Source of the DNA: Eubacterium sp.
Lineage (GTDB): Bacteria; Bacillota_A; Clostridia; Lachnospirales; Lachnospiraceae
NCBI GenBank assembly: GCA_023663915.1
Contig: JAMPGN010000002.1
Coordinates: 1-55,835 of the forward strand
DNA: 55,835 bases
Direction: 5' to 3'
The notes beneath the pieces were generated by a model. The model ran no database searches, had not been told where the DNA came from, and saw only the letters and a program-made list of their open reading frames with translations. Positions 43,532 to 53,486 of this stretch are shown here, in pieces. Position 1 is the stretch's first letter; every line of letters begins with the position of its first letter. A program made the translations under genes and the position numbers.

Positions 43532-46500
43532 ATGAAGAAGAAAAAGGCTTTCGACATCAAACGAAACAGGAGCAGGAAGAACAACAAGAACATCGTTTTT
43601 CTTGCGATCGCTTCGATCGTTGCGGCGGTGACGGCTGCATTTGGAATTTTGAAATACAGGGGCAAAAAGACGGCTGACGAGGAAGCAGGGAAGGAGACCG
43701 ATTCCGGAGATTCGGCGGAAACGAAAGCGCCTTCCGTGCAGCAGGAGACCGGAACGCAGGATACACAGAAACTTTCGCGTCTGGAACACCGCAAAATCAA
43801 TCCGGGCGAACTGGATTGGGAGACGCTTGCCCGGGAAAAAGAAGTGGAGCAGATCAGAAGAGGCGAGATTCCTGAGTACATGTTAAGAAATGCTAAGAAA
43901 TTGAAACACGGTGCATGGGGAAGAAAGTGGAAAATCGCATTGTCAGGCGTTGCGATTCTGCTTGCAGCGGCAATCGTGTTTTATCATGTTGTACAGCGCC
44001 TGCGTCCGGCGGAGGTTATGGCGAAGGAGTCTTTTGCGGGAATCGGTAAGATTGTGGAGGCGCATGGAGAGGACGACCCCTATAAGATACTGGATATCGT
44101 TCCATCGAAAGCACAGATACCGGATTCCGATACACCGGTTTCTTTTACTACAGGCACGCTGGGATACCTGGCAGGCGGCAAAGTTCCGTTTGCGGACGAG
44201 CTAAAGACGGTATTTGAAGGAAATTCGGCATTTAGCCACTATGAAAACAGAGAAAGTTTCATGAGTAAGCTGCTTTCGGAAACATCACAAAATGCTTTTC
44301 CGTGGATGAAATATGAGGAAGCCTACGGCGGGGTTCACGATGTTTCGGCGGCGAATGGCTGGACAGAGCTTTTTGCTGACAGCCTGGAAATACCTACAGA
44401 TGCGAATGGCAATTATGATCTATCCCAGATAAATTTATCGGAAATGACTGACGGGGCTTTCCGTGGCGAATACGTAGAATGGAAAGACGGGGACAGGACG
44501 GGATTCGATTTTATTTCTGCCGATGATATGGGAAGGGCAGGCTTGAATGCATCCGGTTTATCAAATAAGTATGTATACATTTATTTCGAGGGTACTGAGG
44601 CGGACCCGTCTCATTGGTATCCGGTGGAACTGACTGCATATTATGAGAAATTCCTGCCGGACGGCTATCCGGCGTATATGCTGAAAGCGGATGAAGTGAG
44701 AAGGATTACAATTAGTGGACAGGGACCGAATTGTTCTGCGGATGATTACGTTTATCTGTTTGACGGGCAGGTATATTCACCGGTAAATCCTGCTGAAAAA
44801 GTTGGAGAGCTTTATAAGAGAATCCCCGCGGCCGGGACTCCGGCACAGCCGTCGGAACCGGCAGAACAAACACCGGACACGCCAGCTGGGACACCGCCAG
44901 AAATACCAGCGGACACGCCAACCGAGACACCACCGGAAATACCGGCGGACACGCCAACCGGGACAATGCCGGAAACAACAACCGGCACGACAATTGGGAC
45001 AGAATCGGGAACAACAGCCGATACGACGACTGAGACAACGCCGGAACAGACAACCGATACGACATCAGACACAACAACGGAAGAAACGCAGGCAATGGAG
45101 CAGGCTTCTGATGTAAAAGATGTCGTTTTGCTGGATAACAAAAATACAGTGACTGCATGCGGTTGGCGAAAACTGGTGGAAGATGAAGGGAGCGGAGAAA
45201 CCGGCGGAACAGAACAGCCGGCACAGCCACCCCAGAGCGCAGATACGTCCAATACGGAACCTCCCGGAGAAGAGACAACTTATTATGTGATTGATGCAAG
45301 TGCATTTGTCATGATGAGCAGTGAAGAACTGGCGGCTATGACGGCGGATGATAGTTTCGGGACAGGCATGCCGGAAGACGGGGAGGGCATTACGCCTATT
45401 GAGGCAGAAGATACTCCTGCGGTGGCAGATGCCGGGAAATTTATCTATGTAGGTTCCGGTCTGGGTAATTATAAACTGACCAAAACGGATGCTGGCACAG
45501 GTGAACAACTTCACATCTACAATGCTCCGGTTTATTTCAGATGCCAGGCAGGTAATGACTGGCTGAGAAAGTACGTATTCAATTCCTTGTCGGACGGCGA
45601 TAATGCAAACGGTTCTTTCAAGATTGAAGTGACAACCGTAAGGGCGGATGAAGTAACGTCCGAGATGGTTTCCGAGGCAGATCTGATCTATATGGAGAGC
45701 GGAGAGAATGTATTTCTTAATCATTCTTTATTGCAATACAGCTATATATACCATATGGATCAGGATTTGGATGAAGAGTTTGATATGAAGTCAGACGTAG
45801 TCAATGCGATTTTAAGCCGTGCATCGGATGATCTGATGCCTGTCATCATGGATTATGCAATTACGGAGGATATAAACAATTATGCGGACACGAATTATCA
45901 GTTGCTGGCAAAGGCATTATTGAAGCGGGATCTTGCTGATTTTTATGAAGCAATGAGGAGCAAGGGAAATCTGACTGCGAATTTGCGGATGAATCTTGGG
46001 ACAAAAGCAGGTAATGGCGATAACCTTGAATATCCAAATAAATACAGCGATAACTTCAAATGTAGTTATGTAAATCAAAACATATATGTTGTGAAGGACG
46101 AGCCGTTAGTCAGTGATGATTTTGCAGCCGTTTTTGATGATTATACGGCAAAAGCAGGATTCGGGGATGTCCTTGCCGCAATCACGGCAGAAAATAGTAT
46201 TTTGGCGGCAGAAGACCGGATGAAGCTGGAGGTCAGCAAGGCAAGGGCAATTCAGTATATCATCAATTTTTCGATCGGCATGATCGGAGAGTTTGATGAT
46301 CTGACAATCCTGGAATTACAGCCTGCGGCGAATATTGATTTTACGAGTGGCGGCGTGATCTCCGACCTGCATACCAATGAGGATGGCAAGGGTAACACAA
46401 AGCTGATCTGGCAGACGGATTCTGCGAAGACCGGCAAACAGATCTTATACAGTGAGAAATCGTTTGCTATTCATCCGGTTGTGAAGTCTGTGGTGGAGTT

Positions 46501-48703
46501 TAATGGTGAATGGGAAGACATCAACGGTGTCTACGACATGATTTTTATCGGTCTTGACGGCAGAAACCTGAATCTTGACAATGGTAAGTCCGGAAAACCG
46601 ATCTACAATAATAGTAATCTGAATGGCAAGGTGTATCACACGGGAGATAATGCAAGTAATGGCACTTATGACTGCAATGATATCACGCCGCAGAAGATGG
46701 AAGACTTACTGGATTATCTAAAAGCGGGATACCCGATCGTGGTGGAAAACGAGTGTTTCAAAGATGGGACGGTCCATGGGGCGTCTGCGGATCGTATCAA
46801 CACGAAATATATTGGTGAAGATACGGTGATGTATCATTTCCTCTCCGCCGCAGTTTCCGGCGATGAATACAAGGACAGTATTTTTACGGTATCAGATACC
46901 ATGTCCAGCGCCCTTTTCATGGCACAGGTCAAAACGGCAAGGCCAAGAATCGAATTGTCTGATGCGGATAACCCGGAGGCGGACGCAGCCTCGGAAATCG
47001 CTAAGATACAGCGGCTTCGTTTAGATGAAAATGATGAATACCACGGCAGAATCGCATATCGGATCAGAAACAACAGGGGACAGGAGTATCTGGGCAGTAC
47101 AACGATGCGTTTGTATGCGGATATGAATTACGACGGTATTTTCGGGGCAGAAGAAGAATTGACGGAATATGTCAATGACGGCAGCGTGATTGATGTTTCT
47201 TTAAGCGGTATGGGTCCCGGCATCGTTCCTTGGAAACTGGAAGTTTCGGATACGGGTAATGGCTATAGGCGTCACAGCGTGCAGGGATATTTTGAGCTGC
47301 TCAGTCCTTATGCGGAAGAGATACGCGTACTGCAGGTTACGTCGAAGAAGGGCGATTTCGGTGTTGATCTGGCGGCGATGTACAGTCAGAAGAATGATTC
47401 CATGTTAGCGCGTTACTTAAAAGATGCGGAAAGCAATTCTAACCTCGCCTTTGAATTTGAATCAGTAACACTTGAAATGTTGAATGAAAGGATGGCAGAC
47501 AATGCTGCTTATCTGAATCAATGGGACGTGGTTGTATTGACGCTGGATGATCATGTCGCCGTGGGTACGCTTGCATTGTTTACCACTTATATCAATGAAG
47601 GCAGAAGCCTGCTTGTATGCAGCCAGAATGAGGGAAATAGTAATGCAGGGCTTACACCGGAGATATCAGACATCTTAGGCTGGTCGGGCGGAAAGACTTT
47701 TGTCAGCCTGGGCGCAAGTGATCTTCACAGATACGCAGGGCTGAAAGATGAGATGTATGCGGCACAGGGAGAGAAGGCGGAGAAGATTAACGAGGGAAGC
47801 ATTTTATATTACCCCTATTGGATGGGCGGCAATTCTTTCCATTTTAGCAATGCAGCGAGCGGTCTGCGGGCTTCCGAGTATCTGCTGGATTTTGATAATA
47901 ACTTGAAGAGTGAAAGGACGGCAACATATGTGACCGCATGGCTTACATTGGGTGGCAGTACGAATACCGCATATGGCATCTCTCCCAGAGATGCCCGCAA
48001 CAACTATTATTGCTACAGCAAAGGCAACGTAGTCTATCTGGCACAGTCGGAGTACCGATATACCTGCAATGCAGCGGAAAATGAACTGCCCGAAGGCAAA
48101 GAGGGCTGTGACGAGTGTAAATTCTTCGTGAATGCTCTTATGGCAGCTTACAATGCAGGCATACACAGCGCAGATGTCTCGATTGTATCGGGATTTGCGA
48201 AGACTTCCGTGCCGATGAAGAGTATTTCCGTTCCCTTTGACCAGGAGTGGGAAAATACAGCGGACGACACAAGCAGGGGTATTCTGGACAATACCGTAGA
48301 TGTATATTTCAAGTTTGCGGACAGCAATATCGGAGTCAACAAGAATATGAAAGTGAGCTTTTACTATGAAGACCCGTCAGGTACAAGGACGTTCACAGTC
48401 GGGGACAGGCAGGTGCAGGCGACACAGTTTGGCTCGGAAATATGGACAGTCACAGACAATAAGCTTGTTCTGGTAAGTGTGGACAACCTTCAGAATCCTG
48501 GTATGGTCAATCTGATTCCGGGAAAGGTATATCGGATCAAAGCGCCGGTTATATCCTTAAGGACACTTGCGGATGAAAAGACAAACGATGCGGGGATCTA
48601 TGTCCTCGTAGAGTCTGAATTTAAAAGGACCGGAAAGACTTACCGGGCAGAAGGATTTGGGACAGTGTCATTGAACCGCGCGAAGCTGTTCCGGTTAGAG
48701 TAG
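43532..48703 (+). CDS. 1723-aa membrane-anchored surface protein (DUF5057-like), pilus-associated
   Basis: The protein has a basic N terminus, a hydrophobic segment at about 22-42 (NIVFLAIASIVAAVTAAFGI), a charged linker, and a second hydrophobic segment at about 133-152 (IALSGVAILLAAAIVFYHVV). The rest is a long extracellular-looking region: DPYKILDIVPSKAQ at about 179-195, a Thr/Pro/Glu-rich stretch (about 438-525), then two flavodoxin- or GATase-like alpha/beta segments (YDMIFIGLDGRN, with DLLDYLKAGYPIVVENE, about 1000-1075; and WDVVVLTLDDH, with LFTTYINEGRSLLVCSQ, about 1330-1365). This mixture resembles DUF5057 proteins, but the assignment is from memory. It ends the pil cluster and is very likely co-transcribed with the minor pilins. 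Two hydrophobic segments make the topology unclear. Confidence 0.7.
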   Translation: MKKKKAFDIKRNRSRKNNKNIVFLAIASIVAAVTAAFGILKYRGKKTADEEAGKETDSGDSAETKAPSVQQETGTQDTQKLSRLEHRKINPGELDWETLAREKEVEQIRRGEIPEYMLRNAKKLKHGAWGRKWKIALSGVAILLAAAIVFYHVVQRLRPAEVMAKESFAGIGKIVEAHGEDDPYKILDIVPSKAQIPDSDTPVSFTTGTLGYLAGGKVPFADELKTVFEGNSAFSHYENRESFMSKLLSETSQNAFPWMKYEEAYGGVHDVSAANGWTELFADSLEIPTDANGNYDLSQINLSEMTDGAFRGEYVEWKDGDRTGFDFISADDMGRAGLNASGLSNKYVYIYFEGTEADPSHWYPVELTAYYEKFLPDGYPAYMLKADEVRRITISGQGPNCSADDYVYLFDGQVYSPVNPAEKVGELYKRIPAAGTPAQPSEPAEQTPDTPAGTPPEIPADTPTETPPEIPADTPTGTMPETTTGTTIGTESGTTADTTTETTPEQTTDTTSDTTTEETQAMEQASDVKDVVLLDNKNTVTACGWRKLVEDEGSGETGGTEQPAQPPQSADTSNTEPPGEETTYYVIDASAFVMMSSEELAAMTADDSFGTGMPEDGEGITPIEAEDTPAVADAGKFIYVGSGLGNYKLTKTDAGTGEQLHIYNAPVYFRCQAGNDWLRKYVFNSLSDGDNANGSFKIEVTTVRADEVTSEMVSEADLIYMESGENVFLNHSLLQYSYIYHMDQDLDEEFDMKSDVVNAILSRASDDLMPVIMDYAITEDINNYADTNYQLLAKALLKRDLADFYEAMRSKGNLTANLRMNLGTKAGNGDNLEYPNKYSDNFKCSYVNQNIYVVKDEPLVSDDFAAVFDDYTAKAGFGDVLAAITAENSILAAEDRMKLEVSKARAIQYIINFSIGMIGEFDDLTILELQPAANIDFTSGGVISDLHTNEDGKGNTKLIWQTDSAKTGKQILYSEKSFAIHPVVKSVVEFNGEWEDINGVYDMIFIGLDGRNLNLDNGKSGKPIYNNSNLNGKVYHTGDNASNGTYDCNDITPQKMEDLLDYLKAGYPIVVENECFKDGTVHGASADRINTKYIGEDTVMYHFLSAAVSGDEYKDSIFTVSDTMSSALFMAQVKTARPRIELSDADNPEADAASEIAKIQRLRLDENDEYHGRIAYRIRNNRGQEYLGSTTMRLYADMNYDGIFGAEEELTEYVNDGSVIDVSLSGMGPGIVPWKLEVSDTGNGYRRHSVQGYFELLSPYAEEIRVLQVTSKKGDFGVDLAAMYSQKNDSMLARYLKDAESNSNLAFEFESVTLEMLNERMADNAAYLNQWDVVVLTLDDHVAVGTLALFTTYINEGRSLLVCSQNEGNSNAGLTPEISDILGWSGGKTFVSLGASDLHRYAGLKDEMYAAQGEKAEKINEGSILYYPYWMGGNSFHFSNAASGLRASEYLLDFDNNLKSERTATYVTAWLTLGGSTNTAYGISPRDARNNYYCYSKGNVVYLAQSEYRYTCNAAENELPEGKEGCDECKFFVNALMAAYNAGIHSADVSIVSGFAKTSVPMKSISVPFDQEWENTADDTSRGILDNTVDVYFKFADSNIGVNKNMKVSFYYEDPSGTRTFTVGDRQVQATQFGSEIWTVTDNKLVLVSVDNLQNPGMVNLIPGKVYRIKAPVISLRTLADEKTNDAGIYVLVESEFKRTGKTYRAEGFGTVSLNRAKLFRLE

Positions 48704-48723
48704 TAATTTTAATTTTTTTCCTC

Positions 48724-48752
48724 TTGCCAGCATAAAAAATTTAGTGTATAGT
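48724..48752 (+). promoter_or_regulatory. sigma-A promoter for topA
   Basis: TTGCCA (48724-48729), 17 bp, TATAGT (48747-48752), 43 nt before topA. It shows that topA is transcribed independently of the pilus cluster. Confidence 0.75.
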
Positions 48753-48795
48753 GTTTCACGTTGAATGACCGATTGGAGAAACAGGGGAACAGGCT

Positions 48796-50877
48796 ATGGC
48801 AAAATATTTGGTAATCGTGGAGTCACCGGCGAAGGTGAAGACGATCAAGAAATTTCTGGGTGCAAATTATGAAGTCGCGGCCAGCAACGGACATGTGAGG
48901 GATCTGCCCCGCAGCGTGCTCGGCATCGACGTAGAACATGATTTTGAGCCGAAATACATCACCATCAGAGGGAAAGGTGATATTCTGGCGAATCTCCGCA
49001 AGGAAGTCAAAAAGGCGGATAAAGTTTATCTTGCAACAGACCCCGACCGCGAGGGGGAGGCTATCTCATGGCATCTTCTTGCGGCGCTTAAATTGGAAGA
49101 TAAAAAGGTATACCGTATCACTTTTAACGAAATCACGAAAACAGCGGTCAAGGAATCTCTGAAACATGCCAGGGAGATCAACATGGACCTGGTGGACGCA
49201 CAGCAGGCGCGCCGCTGCCTGGACCGCATGGTGGGTTATAAGATTTCGCCGGTATTGTGGGCGAAAGTCAAGAGAGGATTGAGTGCGGGACGCGTGCAGT
49301 CAGTCGCACTTCGGATCATCTGCGACAGGGAAGAGGAAATCAATGCTTTTATTCCGGAAGAATATTGGACGTTAGATGCTTCTTTTGCAGTTGCAGGAGA
49401 GAAAAAACCTCTCATAGCGAAGTATTACGGGACAGTGGACGAGAAGAAGACGATCGCGTCCAGGGAAGAGTTAGATGAGATCAAGAAGTTGCTAGATCAT
49501 GCAGAGTATCAGATATCTTCCGTGAAGAACAGTGAGAGAGTGAAGAAGGCGCCCCTGCCTTTTACCACATCCACACTACAGCAGGAAGCAAGCAAAGCGC
49601 TGAATTTCTCTACTCAGAAGACTATGCGTCTGGCACAGCAGTTGTATGAAGGCGTGGATATCAAGGGCAACGGCACAGTTGGTATCATTACGTATCTGCG
49701 TACAGATTCGACTCGTGTGTCCGAGGAGGCGGAGACGGCGGCAAGAGCCTATATTACTGCGGTATACGGTGAAGAATACGCTTCTGGCACGGAGCAGGAG
49801 CGCACAAGCAAACAGAAGATTCAGGATGCCCACGAAGCAATTCGTCCTACCGATATAAGCAGAACTCCGTTAGAGATCAAGGAATCTCTTTCGAGGGATC
49901 AGTTCCGGCTCTATCAGTTGATCTGGAAAAGGTTTGTGGCAAGCCGTATGGCATCTGCCGTGTATGAAACGACATCGGTGAAAATTGATGCGGCAGGACA
50001 GCGTTTTACGGTGGCGGCATCCAAGGTGAAATTTGACGGTTTCATGAGCGTATACACCGAGGAGGATGAAAAAGAAGAGAATAATACCCTTATGAAAGGA
50101 ATAACACGCGATACGAAATTATCTCTGCTGGAACTGGATGAGAAACAGCATTTCACCCAGCCGGCGCCGCATTATACGGAGGCGTCTTTGGTACGTGCCA
50201 TGGAAGAACTGGGAATCGGGCGTCCGAGTACCTATGCGCCGACGATCACCACGATTCTTGCCAGACGATATATCGTGAAAGAAAATAAGAATCTATACGT
50301 GACGGAGCTTGGCGAAGTGGTCAATAACATGATGAAAGAAGCGTTTCCTTCGATCGTAGACGTGAACTTTACCGCCACGATGGAGGCACTGTTAGACGGC
50401 GTGGAGGATGGCCATGTCAAGTGGAAGACGGTGGTGGCGAATTTCTATCCGGATCTGGCTGCGGCGGTGGAGAAGGCAGAGAAGGAACTGGACGAGGTGG
50501 AGATCGCAGATGAACTGTCGGATGAGTTTTGCGACGTATGCGGCAGACAGATGGTCATCAAGTATGGTCCGCACGGCAGATTCCTGGCATGTCCAGGTTT
50601 CCCGAAATGCCGCAACACGAAGCCTTACTTTGAAAAGATCGGCGTAGAATGCCCGAAATGTGGCAGGGATATTGTTCTGAAAAAGACAAAGAAGGGCAGG
50701 ATGTACTATGGCTGTATCGGTAATCCGGAATGTGATTTCATGGTATGGCAGAGACCAGTAGCAGACAAGTGTGAACGATGCGGTTCCATCATGTTACAGA
50801 AGGGCAATAAACTGGTATGTTCCGATGAACAGTGCGGCTTTATCAAAGATGCCCCGAAAGTACAGGCGGAAGCATAA
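48796..50877 (+). CDS. topA: DNA topoisomerase I
   Basis: 693 aa. It has the Toprim domain (YLVIVESPAKVKTIKKFLG; ATDPDREGEAISWHL), the catalytic tyrosine Y300 in GIITYLRTDSTRVS, and three C-terminal zinc ribbons (CDVCGR...CPGFPKC, CPKCGR...CIGNPEC, CERCGS...CSDEQC). It relaxes negative supercoils. It is preceded by a strong promoter and followed by codY after 223 nt. The genes often found between them in Firmicutes (gid, xerC, hslVU) are missing. Confidence 0.97.
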   Translation: MAKYLVIVESPAKVKTIKKFLGANYEVAASNGHVRDLPRSVLGIDVEHDFEPKYITIRGKGDILANLRKEVKKADKVYLATDPDREGEAISWHLLAALKLEDKKVYRITFNEITKTAVKESLKHAREINMDLVDAQQARRCLDRMVGYKISPVLWAKVKRGLSAGRVQSVALRIICDREEEINAFIPEEYWTLDASFAVAGEKKPLIAKYYGTVDEKKTIASREELDEIKKLLDHAEYQISSVKNSERVKKAPLPFTTSTLQQEASKALNFSTQKTMRLAQQLYEGVDIKGNGTVGIITYLRTDSTRVSEEAETAARAYITAVYGEEYASGTEQERTSKQKIQDAHEAIRPTDISRTPLEIKESLSRDQFRLYQLIWKRFVASRMASAVYETTSVKIDAAGQRFTVAASKVKFDGFMSVYTEEDEKEENNTLMKGITRDTKLSLLELDEKQHFTQPAPHYTEASLVRAMEELGIGRPSTYAPTITTILARRYIVKENKNLYVTELGEVVNNMMKEAFPSIVDVNFTATMEALLDGVEDGHVKWKTVVANFYPDLAAAVEKAEKELDEVEIADELSDEFCDVCGRQMVIKYGPHGRFLACPGFPKCRNTKPYFEKIGVECPKCGRDIVLKKTKKGRMYYGCIGNPECDFMVWQRPVADKCERCGSIMLQKGNKLVCSDEQCGFIKDAPKVQAEA

Positions 50878-50925
50878 GATAAGTTTCGATCAAGAATAGC
50901 AATGTGTAGAGAATAACCGATGCCC

Positions 50926-50940
50926 CATAGTCAGAAAATT
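50926..50940 (+). promoter_or_regulatory. candidate CodY box upstream of codY
   Basis: catagtcagaaaatt matches AATTTTCAGAAAATT at 12 of 15 positions, with a perfect right half. It lies 55 bp upstream of the codY -35 box and would fit autoregulation. Confidence 0.45.
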
Positions 50941-50994
50941 GTGTGTGGCGGACATAAATTGTAGGCAAACTGAATAAAATGTATCGAAAATACA

Positions 50995-51023
50995 TTGAAA
51001 ATGCTAAAATGTTGTGATAAAAT
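50995..51023 (+). promoter_or_regulatory. sigma-A promoter for codY
   Basis: TTGAAA (50995-51000), 17 bp, TAAAAT (51018-51023), each 5 of 6 matches to consensus. Confidence 0.8.
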
Positions 51024-51100
51024 CATTTTATATAGATTTAGAAAGAATTGTGTAACTTTTTGGAACATTCACGACAGCTTATAAGTAAGGAGCATTGTTC

Positions 51101-51886
51101 ATGAGCAGCGTTCAGTTGTTGGATAAGACAAGGAAGATCGGTAAACTTCTGCATAATAATAATTCCGGTAAAGTGGTATTTAATGATATCTGCGATGTGC
51201 TTAAGGAGATTCTGATCTCCAATGTACTCGTCATCAGCAGGAAGGGGAAGGTGCTTGGGATAGGCGACATGGACTCCGTGGAGTCGATCACGGAACTGAT
51301 CGTAGATCACGTTGGCGGCTTTATCGATCCTATGCTGAACGAGAGGCTTCTTGCGGTACTGTCTACCAAGGAGAATGTCAATCTGGAGACGCTGGGCTTT
51401 GAGAGCATAGACACGAGGAAATTTCGGGCGGTGATTGCGCCGATCGAGATATCGGGAGAGCGTCTGGGGACACTTTTTATCTATAAATGCAATGAACAGT
51501 ATGACATTGATGATATTATTCTGTGTGAGTATGGCACTACGGTAGTGGGGCTTGAAATGCTGCGTGCGGTGAGCGAGGAGAACGCGGAGGAGAACCGCAA
51601 GGTTGCGGTCGTGAAATCTGCAATCAGCACGTTGTCTTTCTCAGAGATGGAAGCGATCACCCACATTTTTGACGAGCTGGGCGGCATGGAAGGGATTCTG
51701 GTGGCAAGCAAGATTGCCGACAAGGTTGGAATAACTCGTTCGGTGATCGTCAATGCCCTGCGCAAGTTTGAGAGTGCAGGTGTGATTGAATCCCGCTCAT
51801 CGGGTATGAAGGGAACATACATCAAGGTGCTCAATGATGTTGTTTTTGATGAAGTGGAGAAATTGAAAGAACAGGGGAGATATTAG
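51101..51886 (+). CDS. codY: GTP- and branched-chain amino acid-responsive transcriptional repressor CodY
   Basis: The start is ATG 51101, 8 nt after aaggag, giving 261 aa. The N-terminal GAF domain begins SSVQLLDKTRKIGKLLHN and includes FNDICDVLKEILISNV; the C-terminal winged-helix contains GMEGILVASKIADKVGITRSVIVNALRKFESAGVIESRS, the CodY HTH, here split by position for brevity. CodY senses isoleucine, leucine, valine and GTP and represses nutrient-uptake, motility and sporulation genes during growth. It lies directly upstream of the fla/che operon, as in Bacillus. Confidence 0.97.
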   Translation: MSSVQLLDKTRKIGKLLHNNNSGKVVFNDICDVLKEILISNVLVISRKGKVLGIGDMDSVESITELIVDHVGGFIDPMLNERLLAVLSTKENVNLETLGFESIDTRKFRAVIAPIEISGERLGTLFIYKCNEQYDIDDIILCEYGTTVVGLEMLRAVSEENAEENRKVAVVKSAISTLSFSEMEAITHIFDELGGMEGILVASKIADKVGITRSVIVNALRKFESAGVIESRSSGMKGTYIKVLNDVVFDEVEKLKEQGRY

Positions 51887-51903
51887 CAGGGAGAGCTTAG
51901 GTA

Positions 51904-51948
51904 AAAGGATTTACGCAGAGTCGGCAGTCGGCAGGTAAATCCTTTTTT
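51904..51948 (+). terminator. intrinsic terminator after codY
   Basis: aaaggatttac and gtaaatccttt form an 11-bp stem with a 20-nt loop, followed by a T run. Confidence 0.9.
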
Positions 51949-52002
51949 CATGCAGATAAGATTATTTTTTTAGTTACAGTCTGCTTGATAACGCAAAATT
52001 GG

Positions 52003-52057
52003 GAATTTGTGAAAATGAATCGAAAAACCTTGTTTTTTTTCATATTTTATTTATAAT
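52003..52057 (+). promoter_or_regulatory. flagellar operon promoter with weak CodY-like site
   Basis: TATAAT at 52052-52057 and TTGTTT at 52030-52035 (16-bp spacer) form a sigma-A-type promoter before flgB. A partial CodY box (gaatttgtgaaaatg, 52003-52017, 11 of 15) lies just upstream of the -35. Confidence 0.5.
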
Positions 52058-52094
52058 GGAATATGGATTCTATTAATGTGGGAGGATTATGCTT

Positions 52095-52493
52095 ATGAGT
52101 ATGTTAGCCAATACCAATGTGTTTGATTATGTCAATGTACTGGATAAGGCGGCAGATGCGGCCTGGCTTCGCAATGATGCGATTTCCAATAATATCTCCA
52201 ATGCCGACACTCCGGGCTACAAGCGGCAGGATGTGAACTTTGAGGTGCAGCTTGCCAGGGCGCTCAGAAATTCCAGATACAGGAGCATGGATGCGAAAGT
52301 GGCGGACTTAAAGATGAACCGTTTGAAACCGATTACATATACGGATTATTCCGGTTTTTCATACCGTCTCGACGGCAATAATGTGGATCCTGACACAGAG
52401 GGCGTATACCTTGCCAAGAACCAGGTGGTATATCAGGGACTTGAGCTGTCTATAAATCAGGAGTTTAAGAATTTGCAGACAGTTTTGAAGTAA
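52095..52493 (+). CDS. flgB: flagellar basal-body rod protein FlgB
   Basis: FlgB is a proximal rod protein. The sequence has the N-terminal Flg motif (WLRNDAISNNISNADTPGYKRQDVNFE) and the C-terminal helix (VVYQGLELSINQEFKNLQTVLK). Start ATG 52095 is 9 nt from ggagg; ATG 52089, 3 nt from it, is less likely. It is the first gene of the fla/che operon here. Confidence 0.93.
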   Translation: MSMLANTNVFDYVNVLDKAADAAWLRNDAISNNISNADTPGYKRQDVNFEVQLARALRNSRYRSMDAKVADLKMNRLKPITYTDYSGFSYRLDGNNVDPDTEGVYLAKNQVVYQGLELSINQEFKNLQTVLK

Positions 52494-52568
52494 GCCCACA
52501 GCAGCGGATTTCGGATTCACGAAGTAAAAATGTAAAGTAATTGAATCATTTAAAAAGGGGAGAAAACG

Positions 52569-53015
52569 ATGGGTATGTTTACGTCTTTTGACATCAATGC
52601 AAGCGGTATGACCGCAGAACGCTATCGTATGGACATCATTGCCCAGAATATGGCGAATACGAATACGACGCGTACCGAAGACGGTACTCCGTATCGCAGG
52701 AAAGTGGTAGTTTTTGAAGAGAAAAATTCCCAGACGCCTTTTCATCAGGTGTTAAACAGGGCGACGGACCGGTATTCCGGCACAGGCGTCAAAGTATCGG
52801 GAGTCTACGAGGACACATGGACGGAAGGGAACATGGTCTACGACCCCTCGCATCCGGATGCGGATGAGAATGGATATGTCATGTATCCGAATGTCAGCAC
52901 GATCACCGAGATGACTAACTTAATCGACGCAAGCAGGGCTTATCAGGCGAATGCGACGGCATTCGAGGCGAGCAAGAATATAGCGACGACAGGGCTTAGT
53001 TTGCTGAACGGCTAA
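52569..53015 (+). CDS. flgC: flagellar basal-body rod protein FlgC
   Basis: 148 aa, with the FlgC N terminus (FDINASGMTAERYRMDIIAQN, here shortened) and the C-terminal EMTNLIDASRAYQANATAF. It forms part of the proximal rod with FlgB, FlgF and FliE. ATG 52569 is preceded by aaaagggg. It follows flgB by 75 nt. Confidence 0.95.
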   Translation: MGMFTSFDINASGMTAERYRMDIIAQNMANTNTTRTEDGTPYRRKVVVFEEKNSQTPFHQVLNRATDRYSGTGVKVSGVYEDTWTEGNMVYDPSHPDADENGYVMYPNVSTITEMTNLIDASRAYQANATAFEASKNIATTGLSLLNG

Positions 53016-53095
53016 GGAGGTTTAGAATTAATAGAATAGGTAAGAGATAATTATTTAGTTATTCATAAATTGACTTGTGTGTGGAGGAATTGAAG

Positions 53096-53422
53096 ATGGC
53101 TTTAGATATTACAGAACTCTATAATGTGTCTTCGGGTGCGGTTAAAGAAGCAGCGAAGACAGCAGCTACCAACAAACCTGACGCATATGCCGATCAGGGA
53201 TTTGACAGTTTGTTACATACCGCGATCGATAATTTAACAACGACGAATGATTATCTGTCGGACGCGGAGAACGAAAAGATCAAGTGGGCGCTCGGTGAGA
53301 CCGAGAATACGCATGATTTGAGCATCGCTCTTCAGAAAGCATCCATAGCGTTGCAGTATACGGTTGCTATCAGGGACAAACTTTTAGACGCTTATAAAGA
53401 ACTTATCCAGATGCAGATCTAG
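53096..53422 (+). CDS. fliE: flagellar hook-basal body protein FliE
   Basis: The start is ATG 53096, 9 nt after ggagg, giving 108 aa. The C terminus (LSIALQKASIALQYTVAIR, then DKLLDAYKELIQMQI) is the FliE signature. FliE joins the rod to the MS-ring (FliF). The N-terminal 40 residues are poorly conserved, as usual. Confidence 0.93.
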   Translation: MALDITELYNVSSGAVKEAAKTAATNKPDAYADQGFDSLLHTAIDNLTTTNDYLSDAENEKIKWALGETENTHDLSIALQKASIALQYTVAIRDKLLDAYKELIQMQI

Positions 53423-53486
53423 CATTCGGATAGAGGGTGATACGTAGGGGTTTATATAAGGGAAAACTGAAGGGGAGTATATTGCT

